DNA of 57,486 bases from Pseudomonas monteilii NBRC 103158 = DSM 14164 (GTDB lineage: Bacteria; Pseudomonadota; Gammaproteobacteria; Pseudomonadales; Pseudomonadaceae). Both the position numbers and the translations under genes were made by a program. The stretch spans positions 1 to 57,486 of the forward strand of contig NZ_BBIS01000057.1 of the NCBI RefSeq assembly GCF_000730605.1. Direction: 5' to 3'. Of the stretch, positions 18,138 through 25,900 are shown piece after piece (the first letter of the stretch is position 1; the number at the start of each line of letters is the position of its first letter). The notes under the pieces are model-generated. The model ran no database searches and had not been told where the DNA came from. It was given only the letters and a program-made list of their open reading frames with translations.

Positions 18138-18753
18138 CCTTCGGGGCCAGGTTCAGCAGGGCTTGGCTGGCCCGCTCTAGAAAGGCCTGCTTGCTTTCAT
18201 CAGCGTGCAGGTGCAACGGTTCGCCAAAGCTCAGTGTGCAAAGTAGGGGCAGCGGAAGGGCGCGGCCCTTGGGCATCACCCGGTTGAGGTTGGCGATCCA
18301 GACCGGTACCAGTTCGACGTCGGGGTTGGCTGCCGCCAGGTGGTACAAGCCGCTTCTGAACGGCATTAGCAGTTCATCACCCAGGTTGCGCGTGCCCTCC
18401 GGGAAGAAGATCAGCGAGTCACCCTGGGCCACGGCTTCGAGGATCGGTTGCAGCGGGCTGCCCTGGCCTTCACTGCGTTGCCGATCAATCAGCACGCCGT
18501 TGAACACCTTGCGAATGAGAAAGTCGCGAATGCCCGGTTTGGCCCAGTAGTCCGCGCCCGCCACCGGGCGGGTACGCTTGCGCAGAGGTTGCGGCAGTGA
18601 GGCCCACAGCAGCACGAAGTCACCGTGGCTGCTGTGGTTGGCGAAGTACAGGCGCTGTACCGGCAGCGGCGTACAACCCAGCCATAGGGCGCGGGCACCC
18701 GTGATCAGGCGGGCGGCGGAGGTGATGACATAGGCGGTCAGGTTGGCGAGCAT
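18130..18753 (-). CDS. PlsC-family 1-acylglycerol-phosphate acyltransferase
   Basis: A 207-residue acyltransferase. The catalytic HX4D motif is in NHSSHGD (about residues 39-45) and the second block is FPEGTRN. These are the acyl-transfer and glycerophosphate-binding motifs of PlsC. The N-terminus has one hydrophobic segment, so it is probably anchored to the inner membrane. It is shorter than the housekeeping PlsC (about 245) and embedded in the lipid operon: 10 bases after the small membrane protein gene and overlapping the CdsA-like gene. It probably supplies a specialised phosphatidate to that CdsA. Confidence 0.85.
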   Translation of the reverse strand: MLANLTAYVITSAARLITGARALWLGCTPLPVQRLYFANHSSHGDFVLLWASLPQPLRKRTRPVAGADYWAKPGIRDFLIRKVFNGVLIDRQRSEGQGSPLQPILEAVAQGDSLIFFPEGTRNLGDELLMPFRSGLYHLAAANPDVELVPVWIANLNRVMPKGRALPLPLLCTLSFGEPLHLHADESKQAFLERASQALLNLAPKDA

Positions 18754-18763
18754 GGGGCGTTCG

Positions 18764-19195
18764 TTATCCCTTCAAATGCAGTGTCAGCAGGGTAGCCAAG
18801 GCTAGCGAGAGCTGCAGGCCTAGGCATACGGCCTGACGGCGCAACAGGCCTAGTGCGGCCTGGCTGCGGGCAGGCCAGGCGCGGCCGTCGGTGGCCTGTG
18901 GTTTGAGTTTCAGTTCGAACAGGGCGTGGTCCAGGGCCTGGGTGTCTGCCGCCAGGTCTACGCTATTGGCAAGGTGGGCAAACAGTTCGGCATCGATCGC
19001 CACGCGGATGGCCCAGTACTTGTGCAGCACGCCGAGCGCCAGCAGCACGCTGCACAGCACGCTGGCCAGCGGTGTCAGAGGGAGACTCAGCAAGGGGGCG
19101 AGGCCATAGGCCAGGGCCAGCAGGGTGAGGCCGTCAGACAGGTGCTCCAGCTGTTTGCCTCGGCCCAGCAGGCTGGCCACTACACGCAGGTTCAT
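18764..19195 (-). CDS. Small membrane protein of the ynb-like lipid operon
   Basis: A 143-residue protein of no family I recognise. It has two hydrophobic segments near the N-terminus (about 22-60), a polar middle rich in Asp/Glu, and a third hydrophobic segment at the C-terminus (about 120-140). The start overlaps the stop of the PAP2-phosphatase gene as ATGA, so it is translationally coupled to the lipid operon. It may help assemble or localise the membrane enzymes; that is inference from position alone. Confidence 0.7.
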   Translation of the reverse strand: MNLRVVASLLGRGKQLEHLSDGLTLLALAYGLAPLLSLPLTPLASVLCSVLLALGVLHKYWAIRVAIDAELFAHLANSVDLAADTQALDHALFELKLKPQATDGRAWPARSQAALGLLRRQAVCLGLQLSLALATLLTLHLKG

Positions 19196-20505
19196 GGCTG
19201 TGCTTCCAGTTGCTGGAGAGCCTGGCGATGCGCGTTGCGCAGGACGATGCTGGGGCGTGCTTTACGGATAAGGGATTCTGCCTGCTGGGCGTCATCGCAG
19301 CGGCCGGTCACCACCAGCCAGGCCGCCACGGCGCTGGCGCTGCGTGAATAACCCAAAGCGCAGCACACCAGCACGGGGCCTTGAGTGCGTAGGTGCTCGA
19401 TAGCGCTGGCGGCTTGTTGTAGCAGGATGCTGTCGGGTGCTATCAGGTCAAGGGTGGGGAAATGCAGGTAATCCTGCGTTGCCAATACGGTGCACGGCAG
19501 CTCCGCACACAAATCGACAATCGCAGCAAATTGCCCCCCCTCACCACGTCCTGGAGTCCGCCCAAGGTACACGCCATCGCATACCTCATCCGCTTGCGGG
19601 TGGCCCTTCGTCCAAAGCCGCGAATTGAGCCACGCACCTGCCAAATAGGGTGCCAACAGCCACCGGCTCGCATTCGACAAGCGCCCGTCGGCACCCTTCT
19701 GAAAACCATCCGCCCCGAACACGGCATAGTTCAACGCCACCAGCCCCAATGACACTGCCGGCCAACATAACCACAACCAAGCCCCGCCCAGCGTAGTGGC
19801 AGGGAGTGCACACAGTAGCGCGCCCACAGCATAACAACCGGCGACCTTCCAACGCTTGGCATCCCGTGCAAGGCGGGCCGCCTGGAAGGGCAGGTGCCCT
19901 TGATACGGCCACAGCCACAGGCAGGCAAACCCGGCCAGCGCCCCAGTGGGTAGATCGATAAAATGATGCTGCCAGGTGGTCAGCACCGACACCCCGATCA
20001 GCACCATCCAGCCATGCATCAGCCAACGCCAGGGCTGGCGTTGTACATGCCGGGCAAACATCGTCCAGATGATAACCAGCAAAGCGATGTGCAGCGAAGG
20101 CGCCTGGTTGAAGGGTTTGTCGAAGCCCATCAATACATCGAACAGCCAGCCGAACAGCCCGTCCAGTACCGGTCGCTCGAAGGTGAACCGCAGCGGCCAC
20201 AGCAGGAAACAGCAGACGCTGATCACCTGTGCGCTGAGCAGCGCCAGCGCGTGGCGGTCCATTTCCTGGCGTGTGCGCGGCAGCAGGAAGGACAGCCCGT
20301 AAAGCAGGTCGATCGACCAGTACGGGATGATCGTCCAGGGCCACAGCGGCATGCCGTGCTCCCAGCCGAACACCAGGCTGCCGACATCACTGCGTCCGGC
20401 CGTGTAATGGTTCGCCAGCCCATAGCTGAGGAAGAACAACGGCCCCAGCAGCAGAAGCCAGAACACGCCCCGGCGGATCAGCCCAGGCTCGCGTGGCGGG
20501 CTCAC
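19192..20505 (-). CDS. PAP2 / dual-specificity phosphatase fusion (YnbD-like)
   Basis: A 437-residue membrane protein fusing a PAP2-type lipid phosphatase to a cytosolic dual-specificity phosphatase. The N-terminal part has several TM helices with PAP2 features APSLH and QHHFIDLP. The C-terminal part has the Cys-phosphatase signature CALGYSRS (C-x5-R) and an upstream general-acid region around IVDLCAEL. The same fusion is found in E. coli YnbD. The start codon is GTG, abutting the stop of the upstream gene (TGA then GTG). A plausible role is dephosphorylation of a phosphatidyl-alcohol-phosphate made by the operon's CDP-alcohol transferase. Confidence 0.82.
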   Translation of the reverse strand: MSPPREPGLIRRGVFWLLLLGPLFFLSYGLANHYTAGRSDVGSLVFGWEHGMPLWPWTIIPYWSIDLLYGLSFLLPRTRQEMDRHALALLSAQVISVCCFLLWPLRFTFERPVLDGLFGWLFDVLMGFDKPFNQAPSLHIALLVIIWTMFARHVQRQPWRWLMHGWMVLIGVSVLTTWQHHFIDLPTGALAGFACLWLWPYQGHLPFQAARLARDAKRWKVAGCYAVGALLCALPATTLGGAWLWLCWPAVSLGLVALNYAVFGADGFQKGADGRLSNASRWLLAPYLAGAWLNSRLWTKGHPQADEVCDGVYLGRTPGRGEGGQFAAIVDLCAELPCTVLATQDYLHFPTLDLIAPDSILLQQAASAIEHLRTQGPVLVCCALGYSRSASAVAAWLVVTGRCDDAQQAESLIRKARPSIVLRNAHRQALQQLEAQP

Positions 20506-22260
20506 TCAGCGTACCCGCTGTGCCAGGCTGACGCTGAAAATGCCCCATTCATCGATACGCTGGGCCAGCTTGCGGAAGCCCGCTGCCTCAACCAGCTGGT
20601 CCATCTCGGCCTGACTGCGGCGGCGCATCACCCAAGCCTCGCCACCCCGATGGCTGGTTAGGGCGCGGGCAATCATCTCCAGTTGCGGGTGCCACGGCTG
20701 GCCGGTGTAGACCAGGTAGCCGCCATCCTCTACGGCGTCGGCCAGCCCGGCCAACGAGTTGCCCACCAGCTGGTTACTGGGGAAGAGTTCGTACAGCCCT
20801 GAAACCACGGCCAGCGTTGGGGGTTGTTCAAGTGTGGCCAGGCTCTGGCGATCGAAAGCATCGCCCTGGACGAAGCGGGCGATGTCGGCCAGGCCCTTTT
20901 CTCTGATTAGCGCGCTGCCTTGCTGAACGTTCAGTTCGCTGTAGTCGCGCAGCAGGATCGAATCCGGCAACCGCTCAAGGTCTTGCAGGGCTTCGAGGAT
21001 GTAGCGGCCATGGCCGGCGGCAATATCGACAATGTGCACGGGCCGTTGTTGTTCACGCAGGTGGGCGATGGCCAGGCGCAGCAATTCCTCGACGTGCAGC
21101 TTGCGCTGGCGAATACCACGCCAGCCGATGGCGTCGAGGTAATTCTGGTCGATCAGGCGGCCCAGTTTACCCTTGCCGGTCGGCTGGTTGCGGTACACGT
21201 AGTCGAGGGTGCTGCCCGAGTCGAAGCCGGTGTCGAAGCCCAGCTTCACGCCTTCGGACAGCCCCTTGCCCAACTGCAGGCCCGCGCGGGTGGCGCGCCA
21301 GTAAAGATCGCGGGGCGAATTGCGTGGCAAGGGTGCGGCCAGGCTCTCGGCCTCGGCGCAGCTGGCGCCGGTCTTGTCGGCATCCAGCAATGACGGCTGT
21401 GTGGCGGGGCGGGTGAAGCAGTGTTCGACAAACCGTTCGATGCGCCTCAGCGCATGGGCCCGATCACGTTCACCCAAGGTGTCGTGGAAGAACCCGGGCA
21501 GTATGTGCATTTCCTTGCGGGCACTGCCCAGCCGTTCGAAAAAGCGCTCCTGTGGCTGGCGCTCGACCACGAAGTCGGCCCCGGAGACCAGCAATTGGGT
21601 CGGTACCTGAATGGCCTGGGCGTCTGCCACTACCCGGTCGGCGGCTTCGTACAGGCCTAGCAGCATAGTCACCGAGATTGGCCGACTGATCAGCGGGTCG
21701 GCCACGTACGACATCACCCGCTCGGGGTCGTGGGTAAGCAGGCGCGGTTTGACGTAGCTGTTGACGAAGAAGTTGCCGCGCAAGGCCTTGAGCAGTTTCA
21801 GGCCGGGGCGGGCGAACGGCACGTACAGCTTGACCTTGAATGCCGGCGAGGCCAGCACCAGGCAGCGCACCTTGGGCGCGTAGTCGTGGGCCCAGGTGGC
21901 AATCAGCACGGCGCCGACGCTTTGCGCCAGCACCACCATGTCCTGCTCGGCGATACCGTGGTGGGCCTGGATATGTTCGATGAAGGTTTGCACGTCGCGC
22001 ACGCTGGTGGCGAATCCCGGGCTGTCGCCGCGTGCACCTGGCGACTGGCCGTGGCCGCGCGCATCCCAGGCGAAGAAGTCATAGCCTGGCATGTCCAGTT
22101 CATCGGCCAGGTGGGCCATACGCCCGCCGTGTTCATGGCCACGGTGAAACATCACCACAGCCCTGCGTGGCTGGTGTTCGTTGCGGGTGGCAGGCCAATG
22201 ACGGTAGTGCAGCTCGACACCGTCATGGGTGGAGAAGTGCAGCGCTTGCGCTTGGCGCAT
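20506..22260 (-). CDS. Alpha/beta-hydrolase - SAM methyltransferase fusion (YnbC-like)
   Basis: A 584-residue two-domain enzyme. The N-terminal half (about 1-285) is a monoacylglycerol-lipase-like alpha/beta hydrolase: WDARGHGQSPG, nucleophile Ser in AQSVGA (about residue 114; first Gly of GxSxG replaced by Ala), Asp in VSGAD and His in GFFHD. The C-terminal half (about 320-584) is a class I methyltransferase with SAM motif VDIAAGHGRY and YTGQPWHPQ. AAAGGA lies 8 bases before the ATG at 22260; an upstream TTG is too close to it. This fusion and context match E. coli YnbC. The substrate is unknown; a lipid is likely. Confidence 0.82.
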   Translation of the reverse strand: MRQAQALHFSTHDGVELHYRHWPATRNEHQPRRAVVMFHRGHEHGGRMAHLADELDMPGYDFFAWDARGHGQSPGARGDSPGFATSVRDVQTFIEHIQAHHGIAEQDMVVLAQSVGAVLIATWAHDYAPKVRCLVLASPAFKVKLYVPFARPGLKLLKALRGNFFVNSYVKPRLLTHDPERVMSYVADPLISRPISVTMLLGLYEAADRVVADAQAIQVPTQLLVSGADFVVERQPQERFFERLGSARKEMHILPGFFHDTLGERDRAHALRRIERFVEHCFTRPATQPSLLDADKTGASCAEAESLAAPLPRNSPRDLYWRATRAGLQLGKGLSEGVKLGFDTGFDSGSTLDYVYRNQPTGKGKLGRLIDQNYLDAIGWRGIRQRKLHVEELLRLAIAHLREQQRPVHIVDIAAGHGRYILEALQDLERLPDSILLRDYSELNVQQGSALIREKGLADIARFVQGDAFDRQSLATLEQPPTLAVVSGLYELFPSNQLVGNSLAGLADAVEDGGYLVYTGQPWHPQLEMIARALTSHRGGEAWVMRRRSQAEMDQLVEAAGFRKLAQRIDEWGIFSVSLAQRVR

Positions 22261-22284
22261 GGTCAATGTCCTTTTGCGACGATT

Positions 22285-22896
22285 TTAGGCTCTGCGGGTT
22301 TCGGCCAGCCCCTGGCGAACCCGGTTGTAGAGGGTATAGAGCGAGAGCGCGAGGATGACCAGCAGCAAACCATTGATCCAGCTGTCGTTCAGCAGGCCAA
22401 ATGCGACGCCGGTGCCCAGCAGGCCGAAGGCAAAGGCGCGGTCGCTTTTGCCCATGGGGCCGTCATAACGCCGCGAGGCACCGGCCAGCGGGCCCATGAC
22501 CCCGGCATACTCGCTGAAGGTGGCACACAGCACCACCAGTACCACCAACGTCGGTGACACCCCGGCCAGCAGGGCGAAGGGCAGGTACAGGGCGGCGTCG
22601 GCGATCACGTCGCAGAGTTCGTTGAGGTAGGCGCCGAGGGTGGATTGCTGGCCGAACTCCCGGGCCAGCATGCCGTCGACGGCGTTCAGCGCCATGCGCA
22701 GCAGCATCCACACTGGCACCAGGATGAACAGCCAAGTGGCATGGGGCATGGCGGCCAGCAGCAGGCCCAGCAGGATCGATACCACGGCGGCGGTGACGGT
22801 GACCTGGTTGGCGGTGACGCCCCGGTCATGCAGGCGCTGGACGGTTGGGCGCAGCAGGGCCTGGAAGCGCGGTTTGAGCTGGTAGATCGATGCCAC
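22285..22896 (-). CDS. CDP-alcohol phosphatidyltransferase family protein (YnbA-like), altered motif
   Basis: A 203-residue membrane protein of the CDP-alcohol phosphatidyltransferase family, which swaps CMP for an alcohol to make a phospholipid. The signature is recognisable at residues 71-96, but Asn71 replaces the first Asp (NAVDG for DxxDG) and Asn92 replaces the third (GAYLN for GxxxD). Asp74, Arg79, Gly88 and Asp96 remain. The start is a GTG at 22896 with AAGGA seven bases upstream; the frame upstream of it is not supported. It is the first gene of the operon, 24 bases before the hydrolase-methyltransferase. Confidence 0.82.
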   Translation of the reverse strand: MASIYQLKPRFQALLRPTVQRLHDRGVTANQVTVTAAVVSILLGLLLAAMPHATWLFILVPVWMLLRMALNAVDGMLAREFGQQSTLGAYLNELCDVIADAALYLPFALLAGVSPTLVVLVVLCATFSEYAGVMGPLAGASRRYDGPMGKSDRAFAFGLLGTGVAFGLLNDSWINGLLLVILALSLYTLYNRVRQGLAETRRA

Positions 22897-23034
22897 TGGA
22901 AAGTCCTTTTTAGTGGTGCGATGTGCCGATTGTGTGCCGAGGATTTTGCTGGCTGCAAGTGAGTGGCTGAGAAATTGCTCACATCGGTTGAGGTCAGGGT
23001 TTTCAGCGCGCCCGGCGCACGCCATTATCGGCCC

Positions 23035-23799
23035 ATGACTACCTTGCTCGCTTTCTACCAGAACATTGGCCCAGCGCTCTCGCTGCTGGTGGTGCTGACC
23101 TTCCTGCTGGCCGGCGCCGTCAAAGGGGTGATCGGCCTGGGTATGCCGACCATCGCCATGGGCCTGCTGGGCCTGGCTATGTCACCGGCGCAGGCTGCTG
23201 CGCTGCTGATCGTGCCTTCGACCCTCACCAACCTTTGGCAATTGGCAAGTGGCGGGCACCTTCAGGCCTTGCTGGTGCGGCTAGGCCCGATGCTGGCACT
23301 CATCTTCATTGGCACCTTGCTGGGCAGCGCCTGGTTGGGCATCAACAGCGGCCCATGGGCCGTCCACGCACTGGGTGCGGCCTTGCTGGTGTATGCGGTG
23401 TACGGGCTGATTGGCTCAGGTTTGCAAGTGGCGGCGGCGCACGAGCGCTGGCTGGGGCCGGTTTGTGGGCTGGTGACGGGGGTCGTCACGGCGGCAACCG
23501 GGGTGTTCGTGATACCGGCTGTGCCTTACCTGCAGAGCCTGGGCCTGAGCCGCGAGCAACTGATCCAGGCCCTGGGCCTGTCGTTCACGGTTTCGACCCT
23601 GGCGCTGGCCGTTGGCCTTGCCGGGCAGGATGCCTTGGGTGGCCAGGCGTTGGGGGCTTCGCTGCTGATGCTGGCGCCAGCTTTGCTCGGCATGCTGGTC
23701 GGCCAGTGGTTGCGTCAGCGCATCAGCGCGCTGGTGTTCAAACGTTGCTTTTTCATCGGCCTGGCTGCACTGGGCGGCCATTTGCTGATCAACGGCTAG
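23035..23799 (+). CDS. TSUP-family (TauE/SafE) membrane permease
   Basis: A 254-residue polytopic protein of the TauE/SafE (TSUP) family, associated with export of sulfite, sulfoacetate or other small organosulfur anions. It has about eight hydrophobic segments. The N-terminal repeat begins LAGAVKGVIGLGMPTIAMG and the C-terminal repeat GVVTAATGVFVIPAVPYLQ; both Gly-rich re-entrant motifs are typical. The ATG at 23035 is preferred over an upstream in-frame start because the first TM follows directly, though its ribosome-binding site is poor. The 3' end overlaps the convergent ABM gene by 11 bases. Substrate not assignable. Confidence 0.82.
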   Translation: MTTLLAFYQNIGPALSLLVVLTFLLAGAVKGVIGLGMPTIAMGLLGLAMSPAQAAALLIVPSTLTNLWQLASGGHLQALLVRLGPMLALIFIGTLLGSAWLGINSGPWAVHALGAALLVYAVYGLIGSGLQVAAAHERWLGPVCGLVTGVVTAATGVFVIPAVPYLQSLGLSREQLIQALGLSFTVSTLALAVGLAGQDALGGQALGASLLMLAPALLGMLVGQWLRQRISALVFKRCFFIGLAALGGHLLING

Positions 23800-24103
23800 C
23801 GCTTGAGGCGCTGAGCATGTCGACCCGCTGGATATCGAAATCGCGCTCCAGGTAATCCATGCGCTTTTCGAAGAACGCGGCCATGTGCGGCAGGGCCGAA
23901 TGCACATCCAGCGCAGCCTGGTCGGCCCACACTTCGAAAAACACGAACAGGCTCGGGTCCTGCTGGTCACGCAGCATGTGGTACTCGATGCAGCCCGGCT
24001 CCTGGCGGCTTGGCTCGACGTAAGGCCGGAACAGGTTTTCGAAGGCGTCAGCCATTTCTGGGCGGGTCTTGGCTTTGAGGATGAAGGCGAACTGCTCGCT
24101 CAT
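23789..24103 (-). CDS. Antibiotic-biosynthesis-monooxygenase (ABM) domain protein
   Basis: A 104-residue single ABM domain of the YgiN/quinol-monooxygenase-like group. The dimeric ferredoxin-like fold is indicated by FAFILKAKTRPEMADAFENLF, then SRQEPGCIEYHM and FVFFEVWADQAALDVH. Proteins of this type oxidise quinols without a cofactor or act in redox defence. The upstream open frame extends to 24178, but the conserved domain starts at the ATG at 24103. It is divergent from mdaB, a quinone reductase, so the pair may work together on quinones (inference). Confidence 0.8.
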   Translation of the reverse strand: MSEQFAFILKAKTRPEMADAFENLFRPYVEPSRQEPGCIEYHMLRDQQDPSLFVFFEVWADQAALDVHSALPHMAAFFEKRMDYLERDFDIQRVDMLSASSASR

Positions 24104-24265
24104 GGGGTGGTACTCGGTGATTAAAGGTGAACCGATTCTACGGCAATAATATGCTGCGCATTCGTGACTTCTGGTCAATTGTATTTTGCCCCTTCACCGC
24201 TGTATCCCACCCCCATGAGTCTCTAACCTGCCGGCATGAATTTTGACCCGGCCGGGGAGGCCAGC

Positions 24266-24856
24266 ATGAAAAAGATCCTTCTGCTCAATGGTGGTAAACA
24301 GTTCGCTCACTCCGATGGCCGCCTCAACGCGACCTTGCACGAAGCGGCCATCGCTCACCTGGACCGCGCCGGTTTCGATGTGCAGGAGACGTTCATCGAC
24401 GGCGGCTACGACGTACAGGCCGAAGTGGAGAAGTTCCTCTGGGCCGATGTCATCATCTATCAAATGCCGGGGTGGTGGATGGGCGCGCCCTGGACCGTGA
24501 AGAAGTACATCGATGAAGTCTTCACCGCTGGCCATGGCAGCCTTTACGCCAACGATGGCCGCACCCGTTCGGATCACTCGCAAAAGTACGGCAGCGGTGG
24601 TTTGGTACAGGGCAAGCAGTACATGCTGTCGCTGACCTGGAACGCGCCGCAGCAGGCATTCGATGACCCTGCCGATTTCTTCGAAGGCAAGGGTGTGGAT
24701 GCGGTGTACTTCCCGTTTCACAAGGCCAACCAGTTCCTCGGCATGACCGGCCTGCCAACCTTCCTGGCGGTAGATGTGATGAAACGCCCGGATGTACCGG
24801 CGGCACTGGCGGCTTATGGGGCACATCTGGACAAGGTGTTCGGCAAGGCGATCTAA
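24266..24856 (+). CDS. mdaB: MdaB-like NAD(P)H:quinone reductase
   Basis: A 196-residue flavodoxin-fold FAD enzyme that reduces quinones by two electrons, avoiding semiquinone radicals. It shows the N-terminal KKILLLNGGKQFAHSDGRLN, the WADVIIYQMPGWWMGAPW flavin-binding segment and the FEGKGVDAVYFPFHKANQF region typical of MdaB. GGGGAGG about 6 bases upstream selects the ATG at 24266 over one 30 bases earlier. A LysR gene follows 30 bases downstream on the same strand and may regulate it. Cytoplasmic. Confidence 0.88.
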   Translation: MKKILLLNGGKQFAHSDGRLNATLHEAAIAHLDRAGFDVQETFIDGGYDVQAEVEKFLWADVIIYQMPGWWMGAPWTVKKYIDEVFTAGHGSLYANDGRTRSDHSQKYGSGGLVQGKQYMLSLTWNAPQQAFDDPADFFEGKGVDAVYFPFHKANQFLGMTGLPTFLAVDVMKRPDVPAALAAYGAHLDKVFGKAI

Positions 24857-24886
24857 TCCAGGCAATTAGCTGCCGCAGGCCCGAAT

Positions 24887-25783
24887 GTGAAAACCCGATC
24901 CGAAGAACTCCAGGTGTTCGTCGCCGTCATCGACTGCGGCTCGATCTCTGCCGCTGCCGAGCAGATGGGCCAGACCCCGTCCGCCGTCAGCCGTACCTTG
25001 TCGCGCCTGGAGGGCAAGCTCGGCACTACCTTGGTCAACCGCACCACCCGGCGTATGGATCTGACCGAGGAAGGGCGCTTTTTCCTTGAGCGTTCGCGGC
25101 AGGTACTGGAGCAGATGGACGAGATGGAAGAGCGCCTGTCGATGAACCGCCAGACCGCTACCGGGCGCCTGCGCATCAATGCGGCCGCGCCGTTCATGCT
25201 GCATGCCATCTTGCCGTGGATCGGCGAGTTTCGCCGCCAGTACCCGGGTATCGAGCTGGAGCTGAACACTGACGACCTGATCATCGACCTGCTGGAGCAG
25301 AGCACCGACGTGGCGATCCGCATCGGTGAGCTGGCCGACTCCAGCCTGCACGCACGCAACCTCGGTTGCAGCCCGGTGCAGGTGCTGGCCAGCCCGGCTT
25401 ACCTTGAGCAGCACGGTACACCGCAGCAGGTCGAGGACCTGGCCAACCATTGTCTGCTGGGTTTCAGCCAGCCCGAATCGCTCAACCAGTGGCCACTGCG
25501 CCATGCCCAGGGTGACCGTTGGAGCATTCGCCCGGCGCTGATCGCCTCCAGTGGCGAGACCCTGCGCCAGCTGGCGCTGGCCGGCGAGGGCATCGTCAGT
25601 CTGTCGCACTTCATGACCCACGAGGACATTCGCACCGGGCGCCTGCAGGTGCTGCTGAGCGAGGCCAACAATGGCTACCGCCAGCCGATTCACGCGGTGT
25701 ACTACCGCAACACCCAGCTGGCATTGCGTATCCAGTGCTTCCTCGATTTCATCCAGCGCAAGCTGGCGATGTACGCCTGCTGA
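24887..25783 (+). CDS. LysR-type regulator downstream of mdaB
   Basis: A 298-residue LTTR of the CrgA/YhaJ-like subgroup. The HTH is at residues 4-60 (ELQVFVAVIDCGSISAAAEQ, then TPSAVSRTLSRLEGKLG), with a LysR substrate-binding domain from about residue 90. The start is a GTG at 24887. It is co-oriented with mdaB, unlike most LTTRs, and could be co-transcribed with it. No T-N11-A site was identified with confidence in the mdaB/ABM divergent region. Likely ligand class (quinone or electrophile) is inference only. Confidence 0.85.
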   Translation: MKTRSEELQVFVAVIDCGSISAAAEQMGQTPSAVSRTLSRLEGKLGTTLVNRTTRRMDLTEEGRFFLERSRQVLEQMDEMEERLSMNRQTATGRLRINAAAPFMLHAILPWIGEFRRQYPGIELELNTDDLIIDLLEQSTDVAIRIGELADSSLHARNLGCSPVQVLASPAYLEQHGTPQQVEDLANHCLLGFSQPESLNQWPLRHAQGDRWSIRPALIASSGETLRQLALAGEGIVSLSHFMTHEDIRTGRLQVLLSEANNGYRQPIHAVYYRNTQLALRIQCFLDFIQRKLAMYAC

Positions 25784-25874
25784 GTTGCCTGAACGCGACA
25801 GATCCTGTCCGCAGGCGGCGAAACCTCCTACGTGTTATTGCGCAGTCGAACCGCTTCGGCCTTACTGACTGCTC

Positions 25875-25887
25875 AACAAAAACAACA
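25875..25887 (+). promoter_or_regulatory. Hfq/Crc-type A-rich motif upstream of ggt
   Basis: AACAAAAACAACA lies a few bases before the ggt Shine-Dalgarno (AAGGA at 25890-25894). It satisfies the AANAANAA pattern bound by Hfq with Crc in pseudomonads, at a position suited to blocking ribosome entry during growth on preferred carbon sources. Confidence 0.6.
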
Positions 25888-25900
25888 CCAAGGAAGTGTC

